Assembly: GCA_025093985.1 (NCBI GenBank) | Contig: JACAAK010000014.1 | Span: 1,178,001 to 1,242,000, forward strand | Source of the DNA: Calvatia gigantea | Lineage: Eukaryota; Basidiomycota; Agaricomycetes; Agaricales; Lycoperdaceae | Direction of reading: 5' to 3' | DNA: 64,000 bases | Shown: piece by piece, positions 22,296 through 33,321 of the stretch | How positions within the stretch are numbered: position 1 is the first letter of the stretch | Layout of the letters: every line of letters begins with the position of its first letter | The notes under the pieces: model-generated | Seen by the model: the letters and a program-made list of their open reading frames with translations, nothing else | Database searches by the model: none | What the model was told of the DNA's origin: nothing | Made by a program: the position numbers and the translations under genes

Positions 22296-23535
22296 CTAAG
22301 CCAAGCCCGCTTCAATGTCGTCTTTAAACCGCTGAACCACGGGAACCATCCCATCATCGTCTTGCGAGAACCCCAACCCGAGGGCGTACGAATTATTAGC
22401 TTTTTCGGGCCATGAGGAAACAATCCTCCTGTCTGTCTCCTCGTCTTTGAAGATGACTTTTTGAAGGGCTTCAGGTCCGCCCACTAGTCGCAGGGCCTCG
22501 AGCATTTCGCGTATGGTCGTCGTAAAACCGGGCAAACATACGACACGCGTATGTGACGCGAATTTCGAGGCTGGAATATGCCTGGCGAGAACGAGATTCT
22601 CAATTATCGATTTGGATGATGCAACCCAAGTCTTGAGCTCAGTCTCTGGTGATTCAAGTGAGTTGCCGATGGGACAATAGGTGGTATTGCCTTTGAGAGG
22701 TTCGCGAATAATTGCTTCACATGAAGATTAAGATATTTGCGCAAGAGTTCGGCAAGACATAATGCTTACCGGACAGGAATGCGGATGTAGCTGCTGCCGG
22801 TGGACCTGGCCTGACTATAACAGTCGGGAGCCTGAGGATGCGACCATCAATGAAACCGCGGCGTGTATACTCATTTATGAGGAGCTCGCTAATGAGTTTG
22901 CTTGTTCCATATGCGCTTTGCGGAGTCGCAAGGGTGGTAGGTTGGACTTCAGGAGGCTAGAGTAGAAGGAGTGGGGAGTGAGCCCAACGCTATTTACAAG
23001 GAGGAGAGTGTGTACCAAAGGGCCGCCATATACCGCTAATCCAGAGGTAAAAATGAACTTAATGCTCTTCCCTACCATATCGCTATGTTTTCTAGTAGCA
23101 TCAAGGAGGTTGCGGACAGAATCAATATTGACCTATGCCATAGTTAGAATATTAGAGAAATAAGGGGCCGAGTGATGCATTTGCTTACTTTGAGGCCCAG
23201 ATCGAAATTATCCTCAGCTTGCCTGGACATTATACCGTGCATACAATACACGGTATCCGGCACGCCGTACGCCGTCCGAAAGAGACGCTCTGCCTGGGCT
23301 CCGTCCGTCAAGTCAGCCTGAATTGTGGTCACATTTGGTGCTTCATAACGAGGTTGAATGAGATCCGCCAGGATCAAATGGATATCGGATGTTGATGGGT
23401 CCTTCAGTAGTGTGTCTGCGACCTGAAAAAGCACTCAATAAGTCCAGAGGGACCACTAAAGTACTGGTCAACACAGACACGACTTGCCAACCAAACACTT
23501 GCACCTGTGACCAGAACGACGTCTTTTGCCGTCAT
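22296..23535 (-). CDS. DenD-like NAD-dependent epimerase/dehydratase (acid-sugar dehydrogenase)
   Basis: Short-chain dehydrogenase-type oxidoreductase resembling D-erythronate dehydrogenase (DenD), which oxidises four-carbon acid sugars. Start ATG at 23535 (MTAKDVVLVTG..). Then VADTLLKDPSTSDIHLILAD, VTTIQADLTDG, YCMHGIMSRQAEDNFDLGLK, VNIDSVRNLLDATRK, KFIFTSGLAVYGG and SAYGTSKLISELLINEYTRR with the catalytic YxxxK. The rest includes GFIDGRILRLPTVIVRPGPP, CPIGNSLESPETELKTWVAS and a C-terminus ending DDDGMVPVVQRFKDDIEAGL. About five exons with clean splice sites and no stop in the joined frame. The nucleotide-binding loop reads TGASVWLAS, missing two of the usual three glycines, so either the first join is slightly different or the site has diverged. 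It lies 2.2 kb from an aldolase-like gene on the same strand. Family well supported; substrate inferred. Confidence 0.8.
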
Positions 23536-24100
23536 CGCGACGAGAGCTGTGAAAGAGGAGCGGGGACATTAGGATTTGACAAATTACTTCATTGACGGAT
23601 CTGGATAAGCTGTCCAGCCACGTCTTCGCGAAGATGGGTCACACGATTAAGGGCTGCGACAGTCTTCGTCCCATATTCATTCTGATTTTGCGGCCTTGTG
23701 TATCTCAGGTGACACGTGCGCCTACCAAAGTCATTTTTCGGACATCGTAATGATCGAACTCGATGGGTTTTATCCGTAGCGTCAAAGCAGGCGAAAGAAG
23801 GTGCATTCGTTCAGAAATATCACCACTTCGAGCTGAAGGCCTACGTCTCACCGAGAGCCTGTGTATCAATGGTAATGCTGGAATGCATACTCGCAGCATG
23901 CTGAAACTTGCATTCTAAACCCTGGAGTGTTCAAGTCAACAGTGTACGTGACTTTTGGCTTTGTGGTGCATAATCTGATTAATTTTCTCCTCGTTAGGCA
24001 TTTCAGTAAATTCTGCAGCAAGGTCGGTGTACAGGTCGCACGACACCTTGTTTAAAAATTTCAGTCATCTGTTTCAACTTTCGGTTGCTAATCCCCCTCT
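23536..24100. other. Intergenic stretch between DenD-like gene and FunK1 copy B
   Basis: Contains the DenD-like promoter region. No coding frame I can defend; the short frames here lack motifs. Confidence 0.4.
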
Positions 24101-24115
24101 TTACTTGACAGAATG

Positions 24116-25735
24116 ACAAGCACTCCTGCAATTTACAAAGGCTTAGTCTACTAATGCCTGGGGAAAATAAGGCGCAGAGACAGCTCGCGAAGGAGACGCG
24201 TGGTTGCTGGATTGGTCCATTCCCAATTCGCGACTTTCTGAACCCCTTCCCCATCTACATTCTTATCGCACTCCCCGCGGTACCTTCAACTTTGGCGTTC
24301 TTGAGGCGAAGATGCATCGTCCACTGGTAATTCATGAACACTTCGGATTTGGTTACATCCTTACTGTGTTTCAGATTGACGCCCTCGAATCCTTGAACTT
24401 GTAGAACTTGCAATTTGTAGATACCAGCAGAAATCCACTGAATAACAAAACTCCGCATCACGAACGGTGGAGGCCCGACATCTCTACCTATTACGCTGAC
24501 CTTGAGTACGGACCTCAAAGGCACCCCGCCCATCCTGGCACGTTCGGGAAGGGAACACTGCCGACGTGTATCTCCGAACTTCTCCCTCTCGCACTCAAGC
24601 AGGGCGATCATGACCCATTCTCTGACAGACTCAACGGACCTGATGCTCAATTTGAGGGTGCGCGCACAGAGACCCAGGGATAAATTGCAGCAACTCTGAT
24701 TGAAATGTTTCCCGTTCGTTCAGAACCCATGCCTTTTTGGTCTTCATGGATGGCCATATCGCACATCTGTTTCGCGCTGACACGGCTGGCGTCCTTGTCT
24801 CGGAGGCCTTTGACTATCGCATGCACCCAACATACCTCACCGAGTTTCTTCAATGCTTCGACAAGATGACATCCAGCCGAAGGGGAATTGATGTGACCGT
24901 TGACTGTCGCCTTGGGGACATCCAGGTCCCTATCATCAGCGATTCATTATTATATATCACGGCCAAGCCAGAGGGGGACCCGCCACACACCGAGTCATTT
25001 GTGAGCTGTGTTCGGCGTGTTATCAAGTCTCATGACCAAAACTTGGGATGCCAACAGCGAGCGAAGAGTTGGACCGAAAACCAAGCTTATTCCACGGGCA
25101 TACTACTGCTTCATCGAGGATGACATCAGGAAAACACTTGGGATGTTTAACAATGCAAAGCAATTGACGCGTGTCCTTGCAGATGTCATTGAAGGTGTGT
25201 ATCTTGTGGAATACATGCATCTGGCTCTGATTGAGAATTTGAACTGTAGCCCTCCAAGCAGCTTGAGTTCGATTTGTTACCTCCATCGCGACGTAAGCTC
25301 CACAAATACCATGACCACTCCAAGCGGCAAAGGGGCCCTGATAGACTGGGAGTTTGCAAAAAGAGCCCCACCAGAAGGAGAGGAATCCCGGAAACGCGCC
25401 AGGGCTTATGATCGAACAGTATGTCTATCTTTCCCTCCGTAACTTCTTCTCATGTCTGTGTAGGGTATATGGGCTATACGTCTGCTGCTCTTTTGAGGTT
25501 TCTGGGGAAGCGTCATTCACCCCCCGACGACCTCCAGTCTGTATTCTGGGTTGCGCGCTCAACTGCCCTGACCATGAATACGACAATCTGTCGAGGGTTG
25601 CCCGTTGCCTGACGGGATATGACGGTTCTCAGTTGTTCTTTACAGCTACACACCAAGCTGGAGCCTTTTTGAACAGAACCACTTCTGGAACTCTCCGTGT
25701 GAATGGCTCGGTTGTTGATCTCTATTGTCAGACTT
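24116..25735 (+). pseudogene. FunK1-type protein kinase, decayed copy B lacking the ATP lobe
   Basis: Closest relative in the window is copy A. Blocks seen: RQLAKETRGCWIGPFPIRDF near the start, VFMDGHIAHLFRADTAGVLV, KTKLIPRAYYCFIEDDIRKT, YLHRDVSSTNTMTT with GALIDWEFAKRAP, and GKRHSPPDDLQSVFWVA. About 190 bases present in copy A, which encode the GWRxDL..AERDVL ATP-lobe segment, are missing around 25050. The residue before the catalytic loop is a TGA in place of Trp and is followed by a one-base deletion (about 25259-25276). The SVFWVA block is followed by another deletion that shifts frame. The FunK1 C-terminal extension is missing; sequence beyond about 25640 belongs to the aldolase 3' end. 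A non-functional fragment. Confidence 0.78.
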
Positions 25736-26206
25736 TAATGATAAGAAACAGTAAATGTTCTTGGGACCCTAAGCCTTTCCTGTAGATCTAAAGAGATTGA
25801 AAAGCGTTTACAGACCCCAGTGAATGCCTTGGTAGCTTCTTCGATTGCCTCTAGCATTACCTTTGCCTGGAGTTTTCGGAACAATGTCTTCACGTAAGGA
25901 TTGTGAGCCCAGCTATTTACAGCCCACAATTAGCTGCGCGTCTTTAGGAGACAAGTCGAAAATACGTACTTTACTGACACCACTCTTGATGCATGCTTTA
26001 AAGAGTTCAGGAAGTTCATCGGTCCCAGGCAAAAAAATGGGTATCTTGTCGCCCATAATCTTGCGAAGCTCTTTGGTGCTCGTGACAACTGTGGTCTGGC
26101 CCAAAAATTTCCTTTTTAAGTAAGATCCACAAGTCCCCCCAGGAACACCGGATATTCCGACATATTCAAGGGTCCTAGCGAGGCTGACAGCTTGAACTTC
26201 AACCAA
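25735..26206 (-). pseudogene. Class II fructose-bisphosphate-aldolase-like gene, C-terminal half
   Basis: Minus-strand exons encode LRKIMGDKIPIFLPGTDELP, ELFKACIKSGVSK, an intron, then SWAHNPYVKTLFRKLQAKVM and LEAIEEATKAFTGVCKRF, stop at 25735. This matches the end of class II (zinc) aldolases: the HGTDxLP-type loop (here LPGTDELP, with the usual His replaced by Leu-Pro), the GVSKIN-type phosphate-binding strand, and the last helices. The N-terminal half is at 28850-29400 on the same strand, and the FunK1 copy C gene lies between. Read alone it is a broken fragment. Class II aldolases cleave or condense ketose phosphates; with the DenD-like neighbour an acid-sugar pathway is plausible but inferred. 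Confidence 0.72.
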
Positions 26207-26245
26207 CCCCTCTCAGTAGCTACCACCCAAAAACAAATAGCGACA

Positions 26246-28660
26246 ATGTCTCAATCATCGGACGGCTCTTCTTCCTTTTTTTCTGACGATATGGCAACAA
26301 CGGAACGTCATATAAGCGATGCAGTGTTGATGTACTTGTCGCCGACGCAAACAAAGCACAAGTTGAATTTGCTGAAGAGACTGCCGGTTGCTGGATCGGT
26401 CCACTTCCACCCCGGGATTTCCTTGGTCTTTTGTGTGATCCAGTTGGTGGCCTTCCTACCATTGGGCGTGACCTCTTTGCGAAAATACCTCCCAGTGATA
26501 AAACACTGGAGTCGGCAATGTACACCCCTTTGGTAAGTCAATGAGCAACATCCCAGCAGGATAAGTTCTTATCGCACCTAAGCTCGAGGCTCTCAGGTCC
26601 TTACCCATAGGAAATCTGAAGTTCCTAAATACGAGCCAGAAGTCTGATCACAAAGCCCCCTCACACAAGAAGTGGTGGCCGGACATATCGGCATATCGCT
26701 CCGATTTTGTGATGGACAACCTGAGTGACGCCACTTGTCGCGGGAGCTCGAAGCAGGTATCAGTTTCTTCAGACATGGATATGTCCGAGCTCCTCCTTCC
26801 ATTCAAACTCAAGCGGGGCAATTGTGATCCATTTGAAGACCATAGTGGTGCACGGCCTGAGGAGCGATGCAACCTGAAGTTCGAAAATGAGGATTATTTA
26901 TCCCTTAAGATTCGCGGTCAAATTTCGGCTATCCTGAATGAAATGCTTGCCCATACGTTTCGGACCCATGCCTTTTTGATCTTTATGAACGGCCGCATTG
27001 CCCGCCTGCTTCGTGCCGACAGAGCTGGAATACTTGTCTCTGCGGCAATTGACTATTTAAAGGATCCAAGTCTCCTTATTGAATTTCTCTATCGCTTCAA
27101 CCATGCAACCCAGGATCAGAGGGGCATTGATACAACGGTTTCTGCCGTCGGAGCATTGGAAATATCAATGCAGTCTTTCAGTCTGTCTATCCAGGTTCCT
27201 GCTGTTGTCGGTCAAGCCACTTCGCTGTCGTCAACCCATCCTGATTCCAATTCTGAGTCACGGACTCCTGCCGGCCCCTCAGATCCTGTGAGTCACTCAA
27301 CACCAAAGGACGTGCCACAGCCGAGTCTGCGATTCACCAATGTCTTTGCGGCGAAAAATATACCGAATCCCGAGTCCCTCACAAGTCGTGCGAGGCGCGT
27401 TTTAAGGGTTTATGAACCACAAATACACAAATATTACATTTTGAAGGATGGGTGGCGGGCGGACCTGCTGGGGATGAAGAAAGAGCAAGATATCCTTGCT
27501 GAACTGCACCAGAACGGAGTCCCTCGTATTCCGGTCGTCAAAGGCGGGGGTGACATACCGGGGCTACACCATCGCACTTTGACGGACAAGCACATCAACG
27601 GCTCATGGAGAATCTGGCCTCCAGTTACACTCGTTCCACGAGTGCATTACCGCTTTATAGAAGAAAAAGTGGAGAAACCACTCCGAGAGTTTAGGAATGC
27701 GAAGGAGTTGTGTCAGGTTCTTGCGGACGTGATTGAAGGTATTCCGAAATTTGCAGCTATGTGTTTCCATTTCTGACTATTATACCCTAAGTCCTCCAAG
27801 ACGCTTGGGACAAATGTCAATACATCCACCGCGATGTCAGCCCAGCGAACATCATGATCGATCAGGATGGTAGGGGAACCCTCATCGATTGGGAGTTTGC
27901 AAAGAGAATCCCAAGGAGTGAGGAAATACCCCATTTGCTGCCAGTCACCACACGACATCCCGACCGTACGGTAAGAGCCACCCCCAATTTCTGCAAGCAT
28001 CCCCTCACTGCGGTTCCACTCAGGGGACTTGGTACTATATGTCATCCGCCCTCTTGAAATATTCGGACAAAGCACATTCGACCAGTGACGACCTTCAGTC
28101 GGTCCTCTGGGTCATGGCTGACATGTGTTATAATTATCTCCTTCATCACCCTGGGGATCCGAGCATGCGAGTTTTAGCCCGGAGTTTCATTGAGTATGAC
28201 AAAGGAAGCAAGGGAGGGAACTGGTGGGGAAACAAAATACTCATATCTTGATGATGCTGGTGTCCAGTTCCCGGAAAACCCCGCACTTTCAGACCTCTTT
28301 AATGAATTTCGCATCAAGATGTCGAGGGTTGAACGATCGTATCGCGAGTTGCTGAGAGACCCGGAACAGCAGTCGGACGTGGCAAAACTCGTGCATTCTC
28401 CCCCCAGCACCCACGCACATATCTTGGGTCTTTTTACCAAGGCTCTCAATCGCCCTGATGGAGACTGGTCTCAGGTGCGCGGTGAGGCCCGCCTCCTTCA
28501 AGAGACTATCGAATTATTGCTTGCACGCCAACGAAAGCGCCGTAGGGCTGGTAACACTGCCAGTGACACCAGATCCTCGAAACGTTCGAAGCCCTCCACA
28601 TCAACCAGTTTAACCAAGAGGGAAAGTAGGACCAAGGCAAGAAGCAGACCGGCCAATTGA
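26246..28660 (+). CDS. FunK1-type protein kinase, copy C (nearly intact)
   Basis: Fungal-specific kinase of the FunK1 family. Probable start ATG at 26246 (MSQSSDGSSSFF). After an intron not resolved here the N-terminal domain reads AEETAGCWIGPLPPRDFLGL. Then a long exon (26600-27740) with HAFLIFMNGRIARLLRADRA, KYYILKDGWRADLLGMKKEQ (ATP-lobe region) and RVHYRFIEEKVEKPLREFRN. Intron at about 27739-27792. Catalytic loop YIHRDVSPANIMI with complete HRD and Asn, then GTLIDWEFAKR, where DWE replaces the usual DFG. Intron at about 27970-28022, then GTWYYMSSALLKYSDKAHST. The frame changes by one near 28190-28230 before DDAGVQFPENPALSDLF and a basic C-terminus (KRSKPSTSTSL) ending at 28660. Apart from that break all family blocks are present. 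It sits inside the split aldolase gene. Function of the family is poorly known. Confidence 0.75.
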
Positions 28661-28849
28661 AGGTGTCGATCACTTGGTACCATTCACTGTACTGTACAAT
28701 TGTAGAATCCGTGAAGCAGAGATTTGGGAGGTTGGGATACGAGCCATGCAAATTACCACCAAGCTAATATCACTGTGCTGGCCCTGTACTGTACTGTCTG
28801 TAGGTTATAACACACGAGCTCCAAAGGAATATGTGCAATTTACTCCCTT

Positions 28850-29400
28850 ACAAACGTCTCCGCCCTCTGCAGACCTGTAGGTTTAGCATTGGAGATCGTT
28901 CTTAACCCAACTTCCCCGCCTTCGTCAGCATGACTGGCGTCTACCATGATCCTGCCGGACACGATGCCCTGTTCGGTGATTTCAAGGGCTGGTTCAAGAT
29001 GTTCCGGATCGGTCGCATGATCTAGATGAACCGCAATTGGTACGCCGACCCGGTGCACTCTCAAAACCCATTATATGTCGCCGAAAGCAGGGCGACAGCT
29101 CTGTACAAAATTCAGAGAATTTAAGAAATGGGCCCTTTCCATATGTCAAAGTCACCGGGATAAGCTGGAATATCGCTGGGCTTCGGCATCGTTCGGCTGC
29201 GCGCACGAGTGCTATTGCAGATTGTGTATCGTAACTAACATTCGCAATCCCATTTCATGGATGGGGGTAATTGCAGAAGGGGTAATAATACCGAACCAGA
29301 CTTGAGGAAGTATTCCATATCCTTCTTTCTGCGCATTGAAGAGTATTTGGGGGGCACCGTTGTATTTAAAGGACATCGCAACAATGGTGTCGAAGGGCAA
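28850..29400 (-). pseudogene. Class II fructose-bisphosphate-aldolase-like gene, N-terminal half
   Basis: Minus strand. An exon with NAQKEGYGILPQ, an intron ending TGTTAG, then YDTQSAIALVRAAERCRSPA and IFQLIPVTLTYGKGPFLKFS. After another gap comes VGVPIAVHLDHATDPEHLEP, with the metal-binding HLDHATD motif, and IMVDASHADEGGEVGLRTIS. These are the first half of a class II aldolase in order. The usual stretch between DASHAD and EGGEVGLRTIS (about 35 residues in relatives) is missing, and the frame stops at VRE near 28842. The rest of the enzyme is found 2.6 kb away beyond the FunK1 copy C gene. Confidence 0.7.
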
Positions 29401-30020
29401 AGGGCCTTTGAAGGCCGACAGTTATAATTCGAACTTTCAGGACTGTCATCAGTGCGTACAAGGATGTGAGAATAACTTTTCAGTCAACATGAACTAACCT
29501 TCGTTAACCTATTGATCCGCAATCAGACTTCGTCTGGAAGAAACCGCTGACAGAATCTTTAAGAGCAAGTCGAACCGTGGTCGGGGGTCTTCTGACGAGG
29601 TGCCTTCACGTTCAAGAGCCCCAATTGCTACAATCTAGCCAGATTTTTTTGAATTGCGTATGGAAAGAGACATGTCCAATATGAGATTCTACCAGAGTAC
29701 TTAACAATTACATCCCAATCAACTCATCGTGAAAATTGAAAATTGAACTAAGGGTACCAGTAAATGTCAAAAGAGTTGAGATTGCGGTGTAAGATAATAT
29801 AGAATACAGACTGGAAAACACTATGAATGTTATGAGGCGAAACAAAGACGAAACGAAACCGATAGGGGGTAAAGTTGAGAAACTGGTTGATAGCCCAACG
29901 GTAGAAAGAGAAGACACCAACCGAGAATCAAAAAGGGGTAATAGGGTGGACACGTTCACCTGGTCGAAGAAAGGCATGCAAAATGCAAAGGCATACAGGA
30001 AACTATCTTATTATCGTCGA
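29401..30020. other. Intergenic, 3' side of EPL1 and upstream of the aldolase fragment
   Basis: A/T-rich, no recognisable gene. A minus-strand frame at 29708-29977 is Leu/Ser-rich and probably lies in the EPL1 3' untranslated region. Confidence 0.45.
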
Positions 30021-33000
30021 TTAATACCCAATTTGCGAACCACCAACAGGTTGCTGCTGCTGTATCGATGGCGACGCCATGCCCATCGTCGGTGTCATCG
30101 GTAAACGGGGCGGCGACTGTGATTGTGCAATATGGGGTAATGGTGAAGGAGTGTGTTGGGGCATAGGTGACATAGACATCTGGCCATTCGAAGGGATACG
30201 CATAGCAGCTCGTGAACCGTTCGTCGTCGGCGCCGTAACGGAGACGTGATTCGGAGGCGGACTGGACTGCACCCCATTCACACCGTTTACGACCTCCATC
30301 CCGCCCCCTGTAGACGTCGGTCGCTGTAGAGGAGAGTTCGCCCACATCTGGCGTGCTGCTGCGGCCTTCAGATTCGCATTTGCGTTGAGTTGAAGAGCGT
30401 TCGCAGTGGCACCTGGCAACACCTGCATATACGGCATGCGTTGCAGCTGACTTTGGATGTTAGCAAACTCCCCTTGCGGAAGGTTGGCGAAGGCGGTCTT
30501 CAGGTTTTGCAGAGCCGAATTGTTGGCTAGCTGTGCGTAGGTGGCGGGTGTTAAGGTTGTAGCATAATTGTTGTTCATATGGAATCCGTTAACGGCTTGG
30601 GTTTGGGACTTGGGACGAGTTGGAGAAGAGGATGGGGGGTTGCTCGAGTCGGTGCTCTGATTCGAGTCGGACTGCTGAATTGACATGGTACCATTTACGA
30701 GCGCCGACGGCTGATGTGCTTCAGATTTCACAACGTCCACATGGGGCATGGCAATGGCAGGGCGGCTGGCCACTCCATTAACGCCATTTGGAGGTGAATA
30801 TTGAGGGACGGGGATCGGCTGAGGAGGGGATGTGTGTGTCGCGATCGAGACGGTTGGCTGCAAGCCATTGACACCATTGACGGTGGGGATAGAAGGGCGC
30901 ATCCCGCCATTTGAGGATATCCGCATCTGTGGAACACCATTGGGCGGTGGCATTTTCTTAATTTGCTGCTGGACGGCAACCGGTGCGCCGTTTGGGAGAC
31001 CTGAAAGTTGAGCATTGGCGGCAGGTGGTGCCTGAGCAAGGAAGGACGCAAGGGCGGGGTAGATGGGACGGAAAGCACCTGTCTGATCACGACGATGGAT
31101 GGATGGAGGAACCCCAAGCCGAAAGGGAACAAACATGAGTTGGCGACCATCCTGGGTGACAACGGGAACGGCATTGTCTGTCACCAAACCTGCTTGATCT
31201 GAGTCTGCTAATAGGGTCATCGTATGGCGCAGATACCTAAGAACAAGTCGGTCAGTAATGGGGTCCACGAAAGTTACAGACTATGTACTTGGTCTGGTAT
31301 TCATCCACAAGTACCCGGTCCTGCTCGTCTGGACCTCGAGGACCAAACGCGGGTACGTCGTCTTGATCATACCTCCAACGCTCCTCAAGGCGACGTTTCT
31401 GTTCCAATTCTTCAGCATCCTCCTGGTCTTCGTCAACCTCCATCGCCTCCGATTCTTCAGGGGAGGGTTCGAGTTTCTGGCGTTTGGATGGGAGGTGAGG
31501 CATTAAATCCCGGCGGTCGAGCATTCGACGACCACCACGACCGATGCGTAATCGAAGGGAGCGGCTGGGTCTACGTGGCGCCTCTTCGTCACTGTTCTCC
31601 GACAATGTCCATGAGGGTGTTTCAGGCGGTGCAATATACTTGAAGAGTCGCGAGGCATATGGAATTGGGGATGGCTGGTAGGGATTCTGTTCGCAAGATC
31701 ATTGAGAAAAGTGGAAAATGTAAGATGGGAATAAAAACTCACGTCGATCTGGTCTTCCCAATGGTGATCCTGCTCCTTCTGGCGAGCAAGGGTAGCCTCA
31801 ATCTGCTCCCGGATGGCGTTGATGCGCTCTTTCGGACGTAAAGTGGTTTCCTGTCTGGGTGTTGACGAATTTGAGTCTTGGGTGCGGATCCTGAGGCCAG
31901 GTATGCGGCTGGTTGCTTCCGTCAATATTAATGATAAGGGGTATGTTAATGGTACATACGTTGCAGGTTCAGGCTTCTTGACCGGACGCTCCTTGTCCAC
32001 AAGCAACTCTTCGTCTGCCTTGTCGCTGAGCGTTGGATGCACACGCTTGAGGTCCACAAGACCAAGCCTTTTCTCCCATACGCCCTGCGTCTGTTGTGCA
32101 CATTCTTTTTTTGACTGTTCGCGATTGAGAATAAGCTTGGCAAGTTCGAGAGGGTAGGACAATTCTGTTTGCAGTCGCGTAAGCTTGTCTGACGACGTAA
32201 TTTGCGATGCGCGCGTCTTGCGGATAGCCTTGATCTCTCGTCGTCGAAAGCAAATGTACGACTCGTTGAGTGTATCAGACTCGTCACCATTGAGGGTGGG
32301 TATGATTTGGTGTCCTTGCCGTTCTTGCCGCCGCTCTTTCCAATATGGATAGATTGCCCTCGCGATACGGACAAGTTGGTGCGGTTTTGGAACCCAGGAA
32401 GGTACGGCGAAGGTGGCGAATAGTGATGGACGGAAGTTCGTTGGAGAATGTATCTTGGTAGTCCGTGAATTGAGGAAACGGCATGCCATTCTCCAAACCC
32501 TGCACGGCGATGGGCAAACAGACGCATTGCAAATCGCGAACACTTACATGATGAAGAAACTCGTATTTGTCATGAGTGATTTTTTCAAAAAGACCCATTA
32601 CGAGTTCAAACTCGTCCTCGGAGATGACGACGGGTTGCGAAAGCTCAGGTTCCTTTCCCTTAGCCTTGGCGCTACGTGCTGACGTCCGGGTACCAGAGAT
32701 GGAAACGGCTCCCTGAGCGCTCGTACCCTCTCCTCTTGCCTCTTCGTTATTCTTATCGAGCCAGTCTTTGTCCCGCTCGTCCATATTGTATGTGAACCCG
32801 CCGACCAAACCGTCAGCGATAGCTTCCTCGACGGAGACAGGAAGTGCAAACATATGTCGCGGGATCCTTCCATCGACCTGGAGGGTAGAGCTCATCATAA
32901 TTGTCGACGATGCCAGTCGAGTCGGGCGTGGGGATGTATGCTGTAGCCGCAGGTTTCTCTGATATGCCCCTTGTAGGGCGGCCAACGGCACTGGCCCGGT

Positions 33001-33321
33001 GAGCGGCAGAAAGGACTTCTTGCAAGTGGTGCTCCTATTGATAGAAGTCAGCTTAGTCAGCTGAACCGCGGAACGCACAGCCACGCAAAAACGTTGACGT
33101 GGCAAGGTGGTGGGGCAAAGGGGATGTGGCAGACTCACATTAGCGTCCTCAGCGTCGACGCCGGCAACAAGATTGGTGAGGCGATGTCTTTCCTCATCTT
33201 CATCGGGGATGAGGAGGGCGTCCGCGTCGAGATTGCCATGGTGGATCTTGAGGCGAGTCTTGTTGGTAACCCGGTTGCGATTCCTGAGGGTCGAGGCACC
33301 CGGAAGGTGATTGCGGGGCAT
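30021..33321 (-). CDS. EPL1: Enhancer of polycomb-like protein 1 (NuA4 complex subunit)
   Basis: Scaffold subunit of the NuA4 histone H4/H2A acetyltransferase complex, bridging the Esa1 catalytic module to the rest; nuclear. Start ATG at 33321 (MPRNHLPGASTLRNRNRVTN), with a basic N-terminus that in the family contacts nucleosomes. The EPcA domain follows: AYIPTPDSTGIVDNYDELYP and PPGRWKDPATYV. Then GRIPRHMFALPVSVEEAIAD, YNMDERDKDWLDKNNEEA and VVISEDEFELVMGLFEKITH. Later exons carry YPYWKERRQERQGHQIIPTL and a long charged region. The C-terminal exon (31268-30021) starts near YLRHTMTLLADSDQAGLV and is Pro/Gln/Asn/Ser-rich, ending SQIGY. At least six introns. Every exon has an open frame; length fits the family. 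Exon borders not all fixed. Confidence 0.88.
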
